A stretch of DNA of 64,000 bases from Medicago truncatula (taxonomy: Eukaryota > Streptophyta > Magnoliopsida > Fabales > Fabaceae), in contig NC_053044.1 in the NCBI RefSeq assembly GCF_003473485.1, forward strand, positions 55,096,091 through 55,160,090, written 5' to 3'. This document shows positions 48,901 to 61,117 of this stretch, piece after piece. The notes beneath the pieces are model-generated. The model searched no databases, was not told where the DNA came from, and saw only the letters and a program-made list of their open reading frames with translations. Within the stretch, counting starts at the first letter, position 1, and each line of letters begins with the position of its first letter. The translations under genes and the position numbers were made by a program.

Positions 48901-50696
48901 AAGATTTGGTATGCCTTCTCCTCCAAAGCGAATTATAGCCACTGGTGGAGCATCAGCCAATCATTCCATCCTCAGCTCAATAGCCTCAATTTTTGGCTGT
49001 GATGTTTATACAGTTCAAAGACCTGGTAAGCAAATATTGGCAATCTCTGCTTGAGATAGTATTAGTGATGTGAAAGTTTGTTTATGCTTATGTTATTATA
49101 TTATGTTTAGATATCTCTGTATTGTCTTACTTACACTTTCCCTTTAATAGATTCCTATAATGATTATAAGTAAAAAATGTTTCTCCTTAAATCTGATTTG
49201 ACAAGTTATTGTTTGACATTTATTCTACATTTCCGTGAAACAAGATAGCTAGTAGTTAGTTTCTTTTCCATTTTCTAAGAGCCAGTCGGATACAGATTTT
49301 TTGAGAGAAAATTTACTTTTTTCAACTACAAAATCATTTTTCGGCTTTAATTGTGTTTGTTTAAGCTTTTGAAATTAATCAGAATCTTTAAAAAAATATG
49401 TATTAATATGAGCTTTTTTTTTATAGCTTCTAAAAAACATCTGATTTTTGTTAAAAAAAAAAAAAAAACTGATTTTAATGTGCGTTATTTGGGAGCCCCT
49501 AATATGGACCTTATATATAAGGGTCCATGGTTGAACCCCTTGTTTTTACCAGATACTCCAGGTTTAACATTTCCCCTTTTTTTTTTTTTTTGGTCAGAAC
49601 ATTTCCCCTTTTTAAAAATAAAATAAAGTACGTTTTCTTTACACAATTTTATTGTCTGCACAAGAACATGTTGCAGTTGAACTGCTGAGAAGAATAGAAC
49701 AACACGTATCAATCCCTATTATCTTTACCTTTTACTAGTAGCTCATTGACCCATTTGTGATCTGAGTTATACAATCCATTAACGCCGGCACCAAGCCACA
49801 AACAATATTAATCCCATTACTTAAAACAAATTCATTTATTTATTGGAATATAAAACCAATTTATTGTTGTTGTTGAAGCAGTGAAGCTATCGGTTAAAAT
49901 TAGTGGAAAATGAGAGAATATTTGAAAGATGCTAATCTTTACGGTTTGCATTTAGCTAAGCCATGTTCGGTGATTTGGCATGTTAAATTCCAACTCTAGA
50001 AACATTGAATCCTTGTTGAAATTCAACCACAAGGAACCTGAGAGTGCAGTCATATGTCTCACATTGACGACTCACGTTGTCATAGAGACAGAGAAAACCT
50101 GGTTTACAGTAACAAGGAGAGAGAAGAACCGATGGTGGACAAAACTTGTCAAAAAGTGTGAAAGTGGAAAAAAGTGAAGATAAACCTTCACTTGCCGGTA
50201 AAACAAACGGGTTCACAGGTGGACCTTTATATATAAGGTTCATATTAGGGGCTCCTGCGTTATAGATGAGAGACTAAATTATAAAAATAAGTTATTGTCT
50301 AATGATCACTTTTATTTTAATCTTAAAAAACAGACCCCAAGTTATATATGATATTTCCACTACATCTTTTTTATTCATGAAAATGGGGATCTTATTGTTT
50401 TCCTTATTTATAAGTGTGATAAAATCAACTAATTAAATTGAAAATTCTTAAACTTGGTGACAGATTCAGCTTCTCTAGGAGCAGCAGTGAGAGCTGCTCA
50501 TGGCTGGCTCTGCAACAAGAAGGGTGGCCACTTACCAATATCAGATATGTACATGGATAAATTGGAGAAAACGTCTCTAAGCTGCAAACTTTCAGCTAGT
50601 GCTGGAGATCAGGAGGTGGTTTCCAAGTACGCCACTATCATGAAAAAGAGAACTGAGATAGAGAACCATCTGGTTCAAAAGCTTGGACGTTGTTGA
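45972..50696 (+). CDS. XK2: Xylulose kinase 2 (cytosolic type), 557 aa, 11 exons
   Basis: Exons: 45972-46030, 46142-46796, 46891-46979, 47583-47647, 47873-47928, 48159-48279, 48380-48454, 48527-48580, 48681-48772, 48851-49025 and 50464-50696, all GT-AG, giving 558 codons with the stop. It phosphorylates D-xylulose to xylulose 5-phosphate with ATP, feeding the pentose phosphate pathway. FGGY-family marks are FLGFDSSTQ at 13-21, SGSGQQHGSVYW, the substrate-site WMDCSTT, and SLGTSDT in the ATP domain. ATGGASANHSI and DSASLGAAVRAAHGW follow near the C-terminus. The length equals the plant cytosolic XK2 class (about 558 aa), and there is no transit peptide, unlike XK1. The last intron (49026-50463) holds a MITE. 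All catalytic motifs are intact. Confidence 0.94.
49492..50255. mobile_element. Mutator-type MITE inside xylulose kinase intron 10
   Basis: The termini GGAGCCCCTAATATGGACC and GGTTCATATTAGGGGCTCC are inverted complements, and the match runs about 50 bp inward (TTATATATAAGGGTCCA and its complement). TGCGTTAT lies at 49481-49488 and again at 50256-50263, so the target duplication is 8-10 bp with a small indel at the left. Long termini and this duplication size suggest a Mutator-like origin. The 764-bp element makes up over half of the intron. Confidence 0.8.
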
Positions 50697-52034
50697 AATA
50701 TTTAACTTGCTATTTTGGTCCAAATTCTTTGTTGTAAAGGAAAAGTCCTTCGTTGCTGAGTTTTCTCATCTTCCGTGAATAGAATAAAGTGATTACAACC
50801 CCACAAAAAAAAGGTAGGTGATTACAGAATTGTAATAAGCATTACAAATAAGGTTTTGCCATTGTTCCTAGTCTGTGAATTTGATTTCACTAAGCTGAAG
50901 AAAGATATACATTATAGTGCAAAAAAATTCTGTAAGGCGAGGAGGGTCCGTAAGGCATAAATACAATTTTATGGTATGGTGGTTAGTGACTCATCTGTCT
51001 AACTATGGTTAGTAAAATGGGATGGCCATTATTTATAAGTTCTTGTCACATGTAAGGCAAAGCCTACCAGAAGTATCGATGAATAAATTTTTTGGTGCAA
51101 AGAACCAAGAATTATAATAATTCGTTAAAAAATTGATAGCATTTCAATTGTTCATATTTATTTTTTAAACAAATTTCCCAGTTAGAATTTCAATTTGTCA
51201 TGCCGCAAGAAACTAGTTCATTTCGGTAGACTGAATCTTTATTTGTAACTTCAAAAATTGCTACACAACAAATCTAACTATTTTGTAACGTAAATAATTT
51301 CTCCAATATTGTTTAAAATCATTTCTATAGCTGTTAAGGAATCACGTATGATTATTTACCTACGGGTTCCTTTCTTAAGTCCGCTGAGGAGTCACGTTGA
51401 AATTCCCAAAAGTTTAAGAGATGATGTTGACACTCAAAAGAACGGCTAATTTTCAAGTCTTTGATGCACAATGGAGTTTCTTTACACAGACGTATCAACA
51501 GTCTAGTGAGGAGAACAGAGAAGTCGTTGTATTATTTTTAGAATTAGCATCCCATAAAGATTTAAATTTCTAATAACAAACCTTGCTCACCAAACACTCA
51601 TCAGCTGAGACTTGAATATGAAGTTATTTACCAAAAAGAACATTAAAAAGCATGATTAACAAGCTAAAAGTAGAACAAACATCGATTACAAACAAAGCAA
51701 CATACAGACAACATTTCAGGACTTCACAATCCAAAAACAAAATAGTATGAATACTCAAGCAAAACCGGATTTATCTAATTTTTTACACATTGCTTAGAAT
51801 AAAGCGCAATGCTAAGGTGAAAGTAGTTGCATTAGTTGGAAACGTTCATCCAATGAAGTTTAAAACTATGATTTTAGTACCAACAAAGAGAGAGATTCAC
51901 TGAAACAGAATGTAGATTAAAGTTTTTGTGCTAAACACAGCACAATGATAACAAACAATTCAAAAACAAAACATAATTTTGTCCCAGAAATTAAAATGAG
52001 CACATGAAAAACAAGAGATCAAATCCTGCAAAAT
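50697..52034. other. Intergenic region between convergent xylulose kinase and tubulin genes
   Basis: This should hold both 3' UTRs. No open frame, RNA gene or repeat is supported. Confidence 0.6.
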
Positions 52035-53815
<1,781 letters not shown>

Positions 53816-53873
53816 TTATTAAGACGCTTCTCCCTTTTGAATTTTGTGAAGAAGAATGTAAATGAAGGAGGCG

Positions 53874-53880
53874 TTATATA
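53874..53880 (-). promoter_or_regulatory. TATA box of the alpha-tubulin gene
   Basis: TATATAA on the minus strand lies about 145 bases upstream of the ATG. It is followed by a pyrimidine-rich TTCTTC leader. Transcription would start near 53845. This is inferred from sequence and spacing only. Confidence 0.55.
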
Positions 53881-54385
53881 GTAGAGCGAAAGAAAAGAAG
53901 GAACTAAATTTGAAATGTATGGTTAAGAATTAACTAGGGTTAGCTCCCCTTAGTTGGTTTGACAGCGATTTTTTTTTTAATTCTTCTTTTACAGGCTGGC
54001 TACTGACCGTTGAGCCATTTCATTTTTGAATTTTTTTTATTTTATTCCCTCCCCGAAATTCAAGGAATGCCATTGGTCTTTTACCGTCTTTGCAAATCTT
54101 ACCGTTTGGCTTATTGCTCGGAGAATTGACACATATGGATTGGCTGTGTCACAGTAGCAATCTATCGAAATGCTCCTAGGCAGTTAATTGTTGAATTATA
54201 GAATCGACTGTAGTTAATAACCGAAAAAAACTTCGGCAATAAACTACCGAGGAAAACTAAAAAACTTCGGCAGTTAACTGCCGACGAAACCTCAAACATG
54301 TTTTTTTTTGACAAAAACCATAAATTATCATTAATAATATTTATTGATTATGAATGTTTCAATCATTATTTTGTATGTTTCAAAC

Positions 54386-54505
<120 letters not shown>

Positions 54506-54546
54506 AAGAGTATTTAAGTCCTCAAAAAACATTTCAATAAGTGTAA

Positions 54547-54962
54547 GGTTTTAATATGTCTTTAGTCCTTGCACTTTCATCAGATTTTGGTATTGGTCCC
54601 TACACTTTTTTTTGTTTGGAATTGGCCCCTGCACTTTGTAAAAATATTGGTATTGGTCCCTCTATTAACTTTCTGTTAAAAAAAGAACACAAAACTATTG
54701 GTATTGGTCTCTGCATTTTGTAAAAATATTGGTATTGGTCCCTGCACTTTGTAAAAATATTGATATTGGTGCCACGTTGCGTGAAATGATTGGGCCACGT
54801 GGCACTCCGTTGGTTTTGTGTTTTTTTTTTTAACAGAAAGTTAACAGAGGGACCAATACCAATATTTTTACAAAGTGCAGGGACCAATGCCAAACAAAAA
54901 AAAGTGCAGGGACCAATGCCAAAATCTGATGAAAGTGCAGGGACCAATGACACATTTAAACC
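54547..54962. mobile_element. Mutator-type MITE, family B copy 1, with perfect 9-bp target duplication
   Basis: TAAGTGTAA lies directly before (54538-54546) and directly after (54963-54971) the element. The termini GGTTTTAATATGTC and GACACATTTAAACC are inverted complements. The arms carry tandem words of the type TTGGTCCCTGCACTTT and are nearly palindromic over the whole 416 bp. The middle holds GCCACGTGGC-type sequence. A second copy lies at 61474-61832. A 9-bp duplication fits the Mutator superfamily. Confidence 0.88.
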
Positions 54963-55043
54963 TAAGTGTAAAAATTAAGCATTTGAATATTGTTTTGCAA
55001 ATTACTTAAAAAAAAAAAAAAAACTTTGTTCACAATTATTTTA

Positions 55044-55829
55044 AGACTGATGCTAGTCACACCCCAAAAAAAACAAGTTACACCCAAATTTATTTAAAAT
55101 TTTACAATAATACCAAAATTGCCCTCTTCATGTAAATTTTTAAAAACCCATCTTTTATGATCATTCTGAACCCTTACCCCCTTTCATCCACAAATCACCA
55201 TAGATGTGCAACCAATATCTGAATCAACATCTTTGTTATTGATCTGTACTATATTCATAAAGGTTATTGAATTTTATGAATTTCATTTTCGATGAGTTTC
55301 TATTTGTTTATTGTTTGTTTTGGTATGAGATATGCCTGTCAATTTGATTTTAAGTGAGAGGTTAGTGTAAATTAAGTTTACGTGTATGTATATAAAAGGG
55401 GTTAGTGTAGTTTACGTATGTAGGTTAATGTAAATTCAAGTTTACGTATGTTCAATTTAGGTTAGTGTAAATTCAGTTTACTTACGTTCAATCTAGGTTA
55501 ATGTAAATTAAGTTTACTTATGTTCAATTTAGGTTAATGTAAATTTAGTTTACGTATGTATATAAGAGGTTAGTGTAAATTCAGTTTACTTACGTTCAAT
55601 CTAAGTTAATGTAAATTAAGTTTGTAAATTCAGTTTACTTACGTTCAATCTAGGTTAATGTAAATTAAGTTTACTTATGTTCAATTTAGGTTAATGTAAA
55701 TTAAGTTTACTTATGTTCAATTTACGTTAATGTAAATTTAGTTAATTTGAAATTTTTATTTTAGTTAAAGGGTATATTAATCATTCTGGGGTGTAACTTG
55801 TTTTTTTTGGGGTGTGATTAGCACCAGTC
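55044..55829. mobile_element. Inverted-repeat element holding a 36-bp minisatellite
   Basis: The termini AGACTGATGCTAGTCACACC and GGTGTGATTAGCACCAGTC(T) are inverted complements, extended by CCCAAAAAAAACAAGTTACACC and its partner. TTATTTTA flanks both sides (55036-55043 and 55830-55837), a 7-8 bp target duplication. The interior holds the tandem array 55361-55744. No transposase is present. Confidence 0.8.
55361..55744 (+). repeat. Minisatellite, about ten units of 36 bp
   Basis: The unit is of the form GGTTAATGTAAATTAAGTTT followed by ACTTATGTTCAATTTA. Units alternate GTTAATG/GTTAGTG, TTACTTA/TTACGTA and TTCAATTTA/TTCAATCTA. A few units are shortened (near 55401) or partly duplicated (near 55615). 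There is no open reading frame. Confidence 0.9.
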
Positions 55830-56235
55830 TTATTTTAATGTAGAAAATATAAAAACATATTATACCTTAAAAAATATCGTTGCGCACAATTATTTTAACG
55901 ATTTTTTTATTATTATTTGTATTTAAGTAATGTGCAAAACAATATTCAAATTCACAATTTTTACACTGATTTAAATGTTATTCTTATTAAGATATATATG
56001 CATAAGTATAATACTACAATTGTTTGAAACGTACCAAAATAATGATTGAAACATTCAAAATCAATAAATATTATTAATGACAATTTATGGTTTTTGTAAA
56101 AAAAAATAAAAAATTGAAGTTTCCTCAGCAGTTAACGGCAGCCGGTTCCATATTTCGGCAGTTAACTGTCGAGGGCCATTTCGGTAAATTACTATGTCAC
56201 ACAGCCTTATGCAATATGTCAACAACAATTCTCTA

Positions 56236-56740
56236 TTGTTAGTAGTATTGCACTAAGAGTATTGCTGCTGACACATTTGGTTTGGCTGAGAAATACGAGT
56301 AAATTACTCAAATGCCCCTCAGCAGTTAACTGCCAAAATTATAGGATCTCATATTAGGATCTCATATTTCTTCATTTATGACAACAAAATTATATGAATG
56401 AAATCAAGAACGTTATAAAAAGAATCATGTAGTAAAGAATTAAATTTAATTATGGGAAAATTTAGGTGTATTTCCTTATTTAATTTCAGGTTTGAAATTC
56501 TTCGGCAGTTAACTGCCGAAGTTTTCCTCTGCAGTTAACTTCAGCCGGTTTGGCGATAACGGAGATAAAATGTGAGGATTTTAAAAACATTTAATGAAAT
56601 GTAGGGACTATTCTTCAAAGATGTGAAAAATGTAAATATTATTTTTTCGAGGAACAAACTATACCATTTAAATGTTTTAACTTATTTAATTTCAAATAGA
56701 GAAATTTAAATATTGTCGCTTTTAGATTAATTGATTAATT
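56236..56740. repeat. Partial second copy of the shell's end, with palindromic motifs
   Basis: 56265-56340 (CTGACACATTTGGTTTGGCT, then AAATGCCCCTCAGCAGTTAA) resembles the left end at 54121-54190. A perfect 22-bp palindrome, CTTCGGCAGTT plus its reverse complement, lies at 56500-56521. A related GCAGTTAACTTCAGCCGG follows. It is probably a truncated relative of the 54121-56235 shell. Confidence 0.5.
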
Positions 56741-56743
56741 TTT

Positions 56744-57149
56744 GGGAAACTTCTACGGTACACTTATAAAGTGAGGTGTATCGGTACTTTCACTTCATAA
56801 TTTTATAAATTAACGATCATTTTTCATGTAAGAAATTGTTATTTTTCAATATTTATATTTTATAGAACTTCATTTCGTAAGAAAAAACATCATTTCATTG
56901 TTTATAAGAATCATAGTAATATTTTTACATAATATCGTAAAAAATAATCAATGTTCTCCATCATGAGTGATAAAAATTCAAAAAAATTAATTTTATTTCG
57001 TTGATACTTTTGATGAATAAGATTTAGTTATTATAATTATAAGTGATAGAAAAACAATATTTTTCTTCAAAAACAATTCATTTAACTATTAATTTAAAAA
57101 GTGAGTGTACGGTACACTCAAATATATTGGGTGTACCATAGAATTTGCC
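56744..57149. mobile_element. MITE with TACGGTACAC-type termini
   Basis: The left end GGGAAACTTCTACGGTACAC and the right end GGTGTACCATAGAATTTGCC are imperfect inverted complements. A second inner pair (GAGGTGTATCGGTAC and GTGTACGGTACACTC) is also present. Length is about 406 bp, AT-rich and non-coding. The family is not assigned with certainty. Confidence 0.65.
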
Positions 57150-58890
57150 TAATGTTTGGTGTTTTAAATATTGTCATCCAATCAAATTTTATGATTTTGC
57201 CACATCATTAGTTATGTTATTTTTAAAATAAAACGATCCAACGAGTAATCAATCATATCCCTAATTTTGGTTTTCATTCCCTTTTTACGTTTTTGCAATA
57301 TTCAATTCATTTTCTCATCTCTGCCTCCCTGTAACTTGCTTGTCACAACAACGGGAGTAGTAGAATAGCAACGACGGTTGACATAACCGTCAACGACGAA
57401 GACCTTTTGGTGTTAGTGACTCATGGTCGAGTGACGAGGATGGTATTGCAAGATGCAGCTTTTCAGTGCGAGAAGAAAGAACATGACGACGACAGGTTGT
57501 TGTAGACTTTTCGATGTTCGTGGTTGTTATGGAACCACACTACATCTGAGCAGACATCTATTACCAATTTGTGGCATACCTCTACCTTTCCCTAGTTTAG
57601 ATCTCTCCGACCCTGCCATAAGCAACACCACCATTAGTGTTGGCATCACTTGCAACATCAAGGACGATGTGAACTTTCACGACCAACAAGTCATGTACTT
57701 TAACTGATCACAATGAAGAACAAGTCTAGTTTCAGAGAGAGACCAAATTTGAGCTTTGAATATGAAGAGAGACTAGAGGAGTTGTATTTGTTGGCCTGAC
57801 GCCAACGAGAAACAAGGAGGATGGGGTATATGAAATTGAAAGTGAGAGAATGATCATTGTGGGTTGGTTTCTGCAACGTGGTATATGAGGAGGGATAAAG
57901 CACATGTCTAGTATCATGTTAGAATCGCAGTGATCCACGATATCAAACATGCACATAGAACAAGTGGGTGTGGGTGGTTTTGCTTTATTGATTAATTAAA
58001 TTGTTTAAAAGTTACTAAAATATGACATGACAAAAGCCAAAAGGATTGATTTTAATTAGATGTATGTGTAAGCATACATTACACTTTATGTGCATACTCT
58101 TTATTCTCTAACTTCTCCTTCGAAAAACTCAATTTTAGTCATTAAAAAAAATCAATGCAATGTTGATCTCCCTATTTTGACAAAACTGCAATTTTGATCT
58201 TAAAAATTAAACTGGAGCTCCTTTGAAAAACTCAATTTTTTTATGGAAAATATTACATAAACACCCTTTAATCATACACCCTATTGTACACCTCATGCAT
58301 TATGGACATTTTAGTAATTTCATCTCACAACCATACTTTCTCTTTCATCTCCTCTTCCTTTTCCTTGCCACATGTCAGGATTGTGTGTGGGTGTAAGAGG
58401 TATATTGCCACATGGGGTGTACATGTATCACCACTCATTTTTTATAAGTTTTTTTTAGAGGATATATTTTTTATAAGTCGAGGAGACCATTGAATTTTAA
58501 TAGTAATGTCATATCATTCACGCAACTCTTAATTTTTTCCACAATTGTATCCAAATCTCTTAAAAGGATATGGTAGATGTTTAAGTCGTCTTTGAGTTCC
58601 TCATCCTCTTTTTATAGCGTTTGATTTGCTTGTATAATCTATCGAAAATTATCTTCCGAGTAGTATTTTCATTTTTCACTACTTTTGAGCAATGAAGGTC
58701 CTACGAAGCAAATCTCAAAAAGATACTATACCTTACCCATCTTCTTAAACAATGCACTTGAGTTACATCCTTTAAACTTGCACAATTTCTTTGTCAATGA
58801 TGGTAGGGAAGGGTAAAGAATACGCGTATAACATTGCATTGCATGTGGCATGTGACTGGCCCCGGTTGTGGTACATATATATTTTCGACG
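57150..58890. other. Intergenic stretch, no gene supported
   Basis: Open frames near 57453-57707, 57700-57956, 58284-58493 and 58791-58988 show no recognisable domain. 57330-57700 is more GC-rich than its surroundings and could be a decayed gene fragment, but I could not identify it. ACACCC and GGTGTAC words around 58268-58428 hint at a MITE without clear ends. Confidence 0.4.
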
Positions 58891-58900
58891 GGTGGGCTAT

Positions 58901-59216
58901 CCAATTCTATGATCCGACGTTTCTATTGCGGGCCCCAAGTTTCGATGAGTTTTTTTCTTCTTTTTCAATCCGTCATTTTGATTTCTGATCGTGTGTAATG
59001 AATAATTACGATAATTATTGAATGTATCAAAATTTTAATATAATCACTGATTGTATAATCCAATTCTATGATCCTAAGTTTCTATTGCGGGCCCCAAGTT
59101 TTGATGAGTTTTTTTTCTTTTTTTTCAAACAGTCATTTTAGTTTTTGATTGTGTAATGAGTAGTAACGATAATCATTCAATGTATCAAAATTTTAATATA
59201 ATCTCTTATTGTATAT
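58901..59216 (+). repeat. Tandem duplication, period 158 bp
   Basis: Two units in the same orientation start TCCAATTCTATGATCC at 58901 and 59059. Each contains TTTCTATTGCGGGCCCCAAG, GATGAGTTTTTTTTCTT-type sequence and GTATCAAAATTTTAATATAA. They differ by scattered substitutions and small indels. A further AAGTTTTGATGAGTTTTT word at 59516 is a fragment of a third unit. Confidence 0.85.
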
Positions 59217-59944
59217 TTCGTCAGTCAAATTAATATTTGACGTTAAAATAGTTTTTCAATGTTGACATTGACTATTTTTATATAGAGATTGATATGACAA
59301 TAATTAAATACTTACAATGACTAATATGAAAATAAATAAGTGTATTCAGGGGCTCATGTAATAATATTAACGTAACATATTAACGTAAGAGACTATTTTG
59401 ATTAAAATAACGAACAACCAATGACTATTTTAATATATTTAAAGATTATTATGACTACTCGTTACAAATTCATGGATCAAAATATCTATTATCTCATTTT
59501 TTTTTGTTTGGGTACAAGTTTTGATGAGTTTTTCACATAGAATAAAAACAATATTTACCAAAATAAAATACTGATGCAACTCAATAATAGTAATAGGTAT
59601 AAGACCAAAAAAAAAAAATAGTAATAGGTTTTAAAACTTAGACCGAAAAATAAAAAGTGTTGTTTATCATGAGTAACTGGCGTTTCATTTTTTTTTTTAA
59701 GGAAAAAAAATCTATTTTTTTAATAAAAAAGTATCATTTTTGTCATTTTTAAGTGAATTTTGGACATTTATAAAGTTCATAAAGTCTAATTTAAAAGGAA
59801 CAAAACATCCGTGCATATGCTTTTGATGTGGTAGCTGTGTGTTTTTTATGCGAAGAACCACGTGAAAAGCATATAAGAAAATTGTGGAGGTATTTTTAGG
59901 GATCACAAAGCATATTTTCTTTATAGTTTCTCTGAGCCTTTGGG

Positions 59945-60470
59945 AATCAGTAATGCTTTTAAAGATATTTGGATTGAAACAGACTCCTCTCCTGTAGTGC
60001 TTGCTTCAAAGAATTTTAGTCAGATTCCTTGATCCTTAAGAAATCGTTGGAACATGCAAGTAAAAAAAACAGGAAAAACATTTGGATTGAAACAGACTCC
60101 TCTCTTGTAGTGCTTACTTCAAAGAATTCTAGTTAGATTCCTTGGTCCTTAAGAAATCGTTGGAACAATGTGATGACATTGGTTAATAGCCTAAATTGTA
60201 TGGTAACTCGCATCTTAAGAGAGGGAAACCAAGTAGCTAACCTTTTGGCTAATTATTACTTATCTTTAAACTCTATGTTTTACTGTCAAGAAGTTCCTGA
60301 TTTCATCTTAGATTCTTTTGTAAAAAACAAGTTGGGTTGGACTAACTTTAGAATTTCTTGACCTTGAGAGTTTCGGCCTAGTCCCTTCCCTTTTGTATTT
60401 TCTCTTTCTTTTTCTAATATAGTTTTGGTTGGTTGCTCTTTGCTTCCAACCTCTTTTTACTGGAAAAAAA
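59945..60470 (+). pseudogene. RNase H-like (LINE-type) relic with an internal tandem duplication
   Basis: The frame reads IWIETDSSPVVLASKNF, then SLRNRWNN, then ILREGNQVANLLANYYL and VPDFILDSF, which is the order of the plant RVT_3 RNase H-like C-terminal part. The first block is duplicated with a 113-bp period (59971 and 60084), and both copies carry in-frame stops after the SQIP/NSS position. The region after the stop at 60361 resembles a LINE 3' tail and ends in an A-run at 60462-60470. Confidence 0.65.
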
Positions 60471-60471
60471 G

Positions 60472-60769
60472 GCTAAAATATGGTTCTAGTTCCTGCAAAT
60501 ATGTCTCGTTTTGGTTTTAGTCCCTGTAAAAAAAAAAAATTGTTTTTGGTCCCTGCAAAATTTTTTGTTTTTTAAAATAGTCCCTGACCCCATTTTTGTG
60601 ATGATTTGCATACGTGGCACATGATGACTGGACCCATTTTGTAGGTTTTGGTCCCTGCAAGGGACTATTTTCAAAAACAAAAAATTTTGCAGGACAAAAA
60701 ACAATATTTTTTTATAAAGGCTAAAACCAAAACGAGGCATATTTGCAGGGACTAGAACCATATTTTAGC
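60472..60769. mobile_element. MITE with TAAAATATGGTTCTAGTCCCT-type termini
   Basis: GCTAAAATATGGTTCTAGTT at the left and AACCATATTTTAGC at the right are inverted complements. The whole 298-bp unit is nearly palindromic, with TTTAGTCCCTG and TTTTGGTCCCTGCAA words repeated in the arms and ACGTGGCAC in the middle. This is a common legume MITE type. It abuts the A-run that ends the LINE relic. Confidence 0.85.
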
Positions 60770-60818
60770 TAAAAAAAAAAAAACATATAAGAAAATACAC
60801 ATAAGTTTTGTCCACATG

Positions 60819-60960
60819 CTCATTCCGTTCCTAAATATAAGCAAGTTTGACTTTTTAGGTTCATTCAATTAATGATGTATGTGATTCATATTATGAACCA
60901 CATACATCATTAATTAAATGAACCTAAAAAATCAAATTAGCTTATTGAAATGGAGGGAGT
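60819..60960. mobile_element. Stowaway-like MITE, hairpin of 142 bp
   Basis: CTCATTCCGTTCCTAAATAT at the left and TTGAAATGGAGGGAGT at the right are the termini. The interior TTAGGTTCATTCAATTAATG and its complement form an almost perfect hairpin around 60895. Confidence 0.75.
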
Positions 60961-61117
60961 ATAGAAATCCGATAAATAGAGTTCTATCATAAGTAAAAAA
61001 AAATAGCTTACAACTTATCATTTTTTTCTCCAATTTATACATGTTCTTTTATTTGAAAAAAATTGAATATTAATCAAACATATTTGTTTTTAGAGTTAAA
61101 TATGTTTTGGTTTCTAT

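Noticed and set aside
55361-55744. CRISPR-like array of 36-bp repeats
   Set aside because: Units are head to tail with no spacers, lie within a plant transposable element, and there are no cas genes. It is a minisatellite.
57453-57707. 84-codon open frame with Cys and His residues
   Set aside because: There is no recognisable domain, no exon partner, and it sits in a repeat-rich stretch. It could be a decayed fragment but cannot be supported as a gene.
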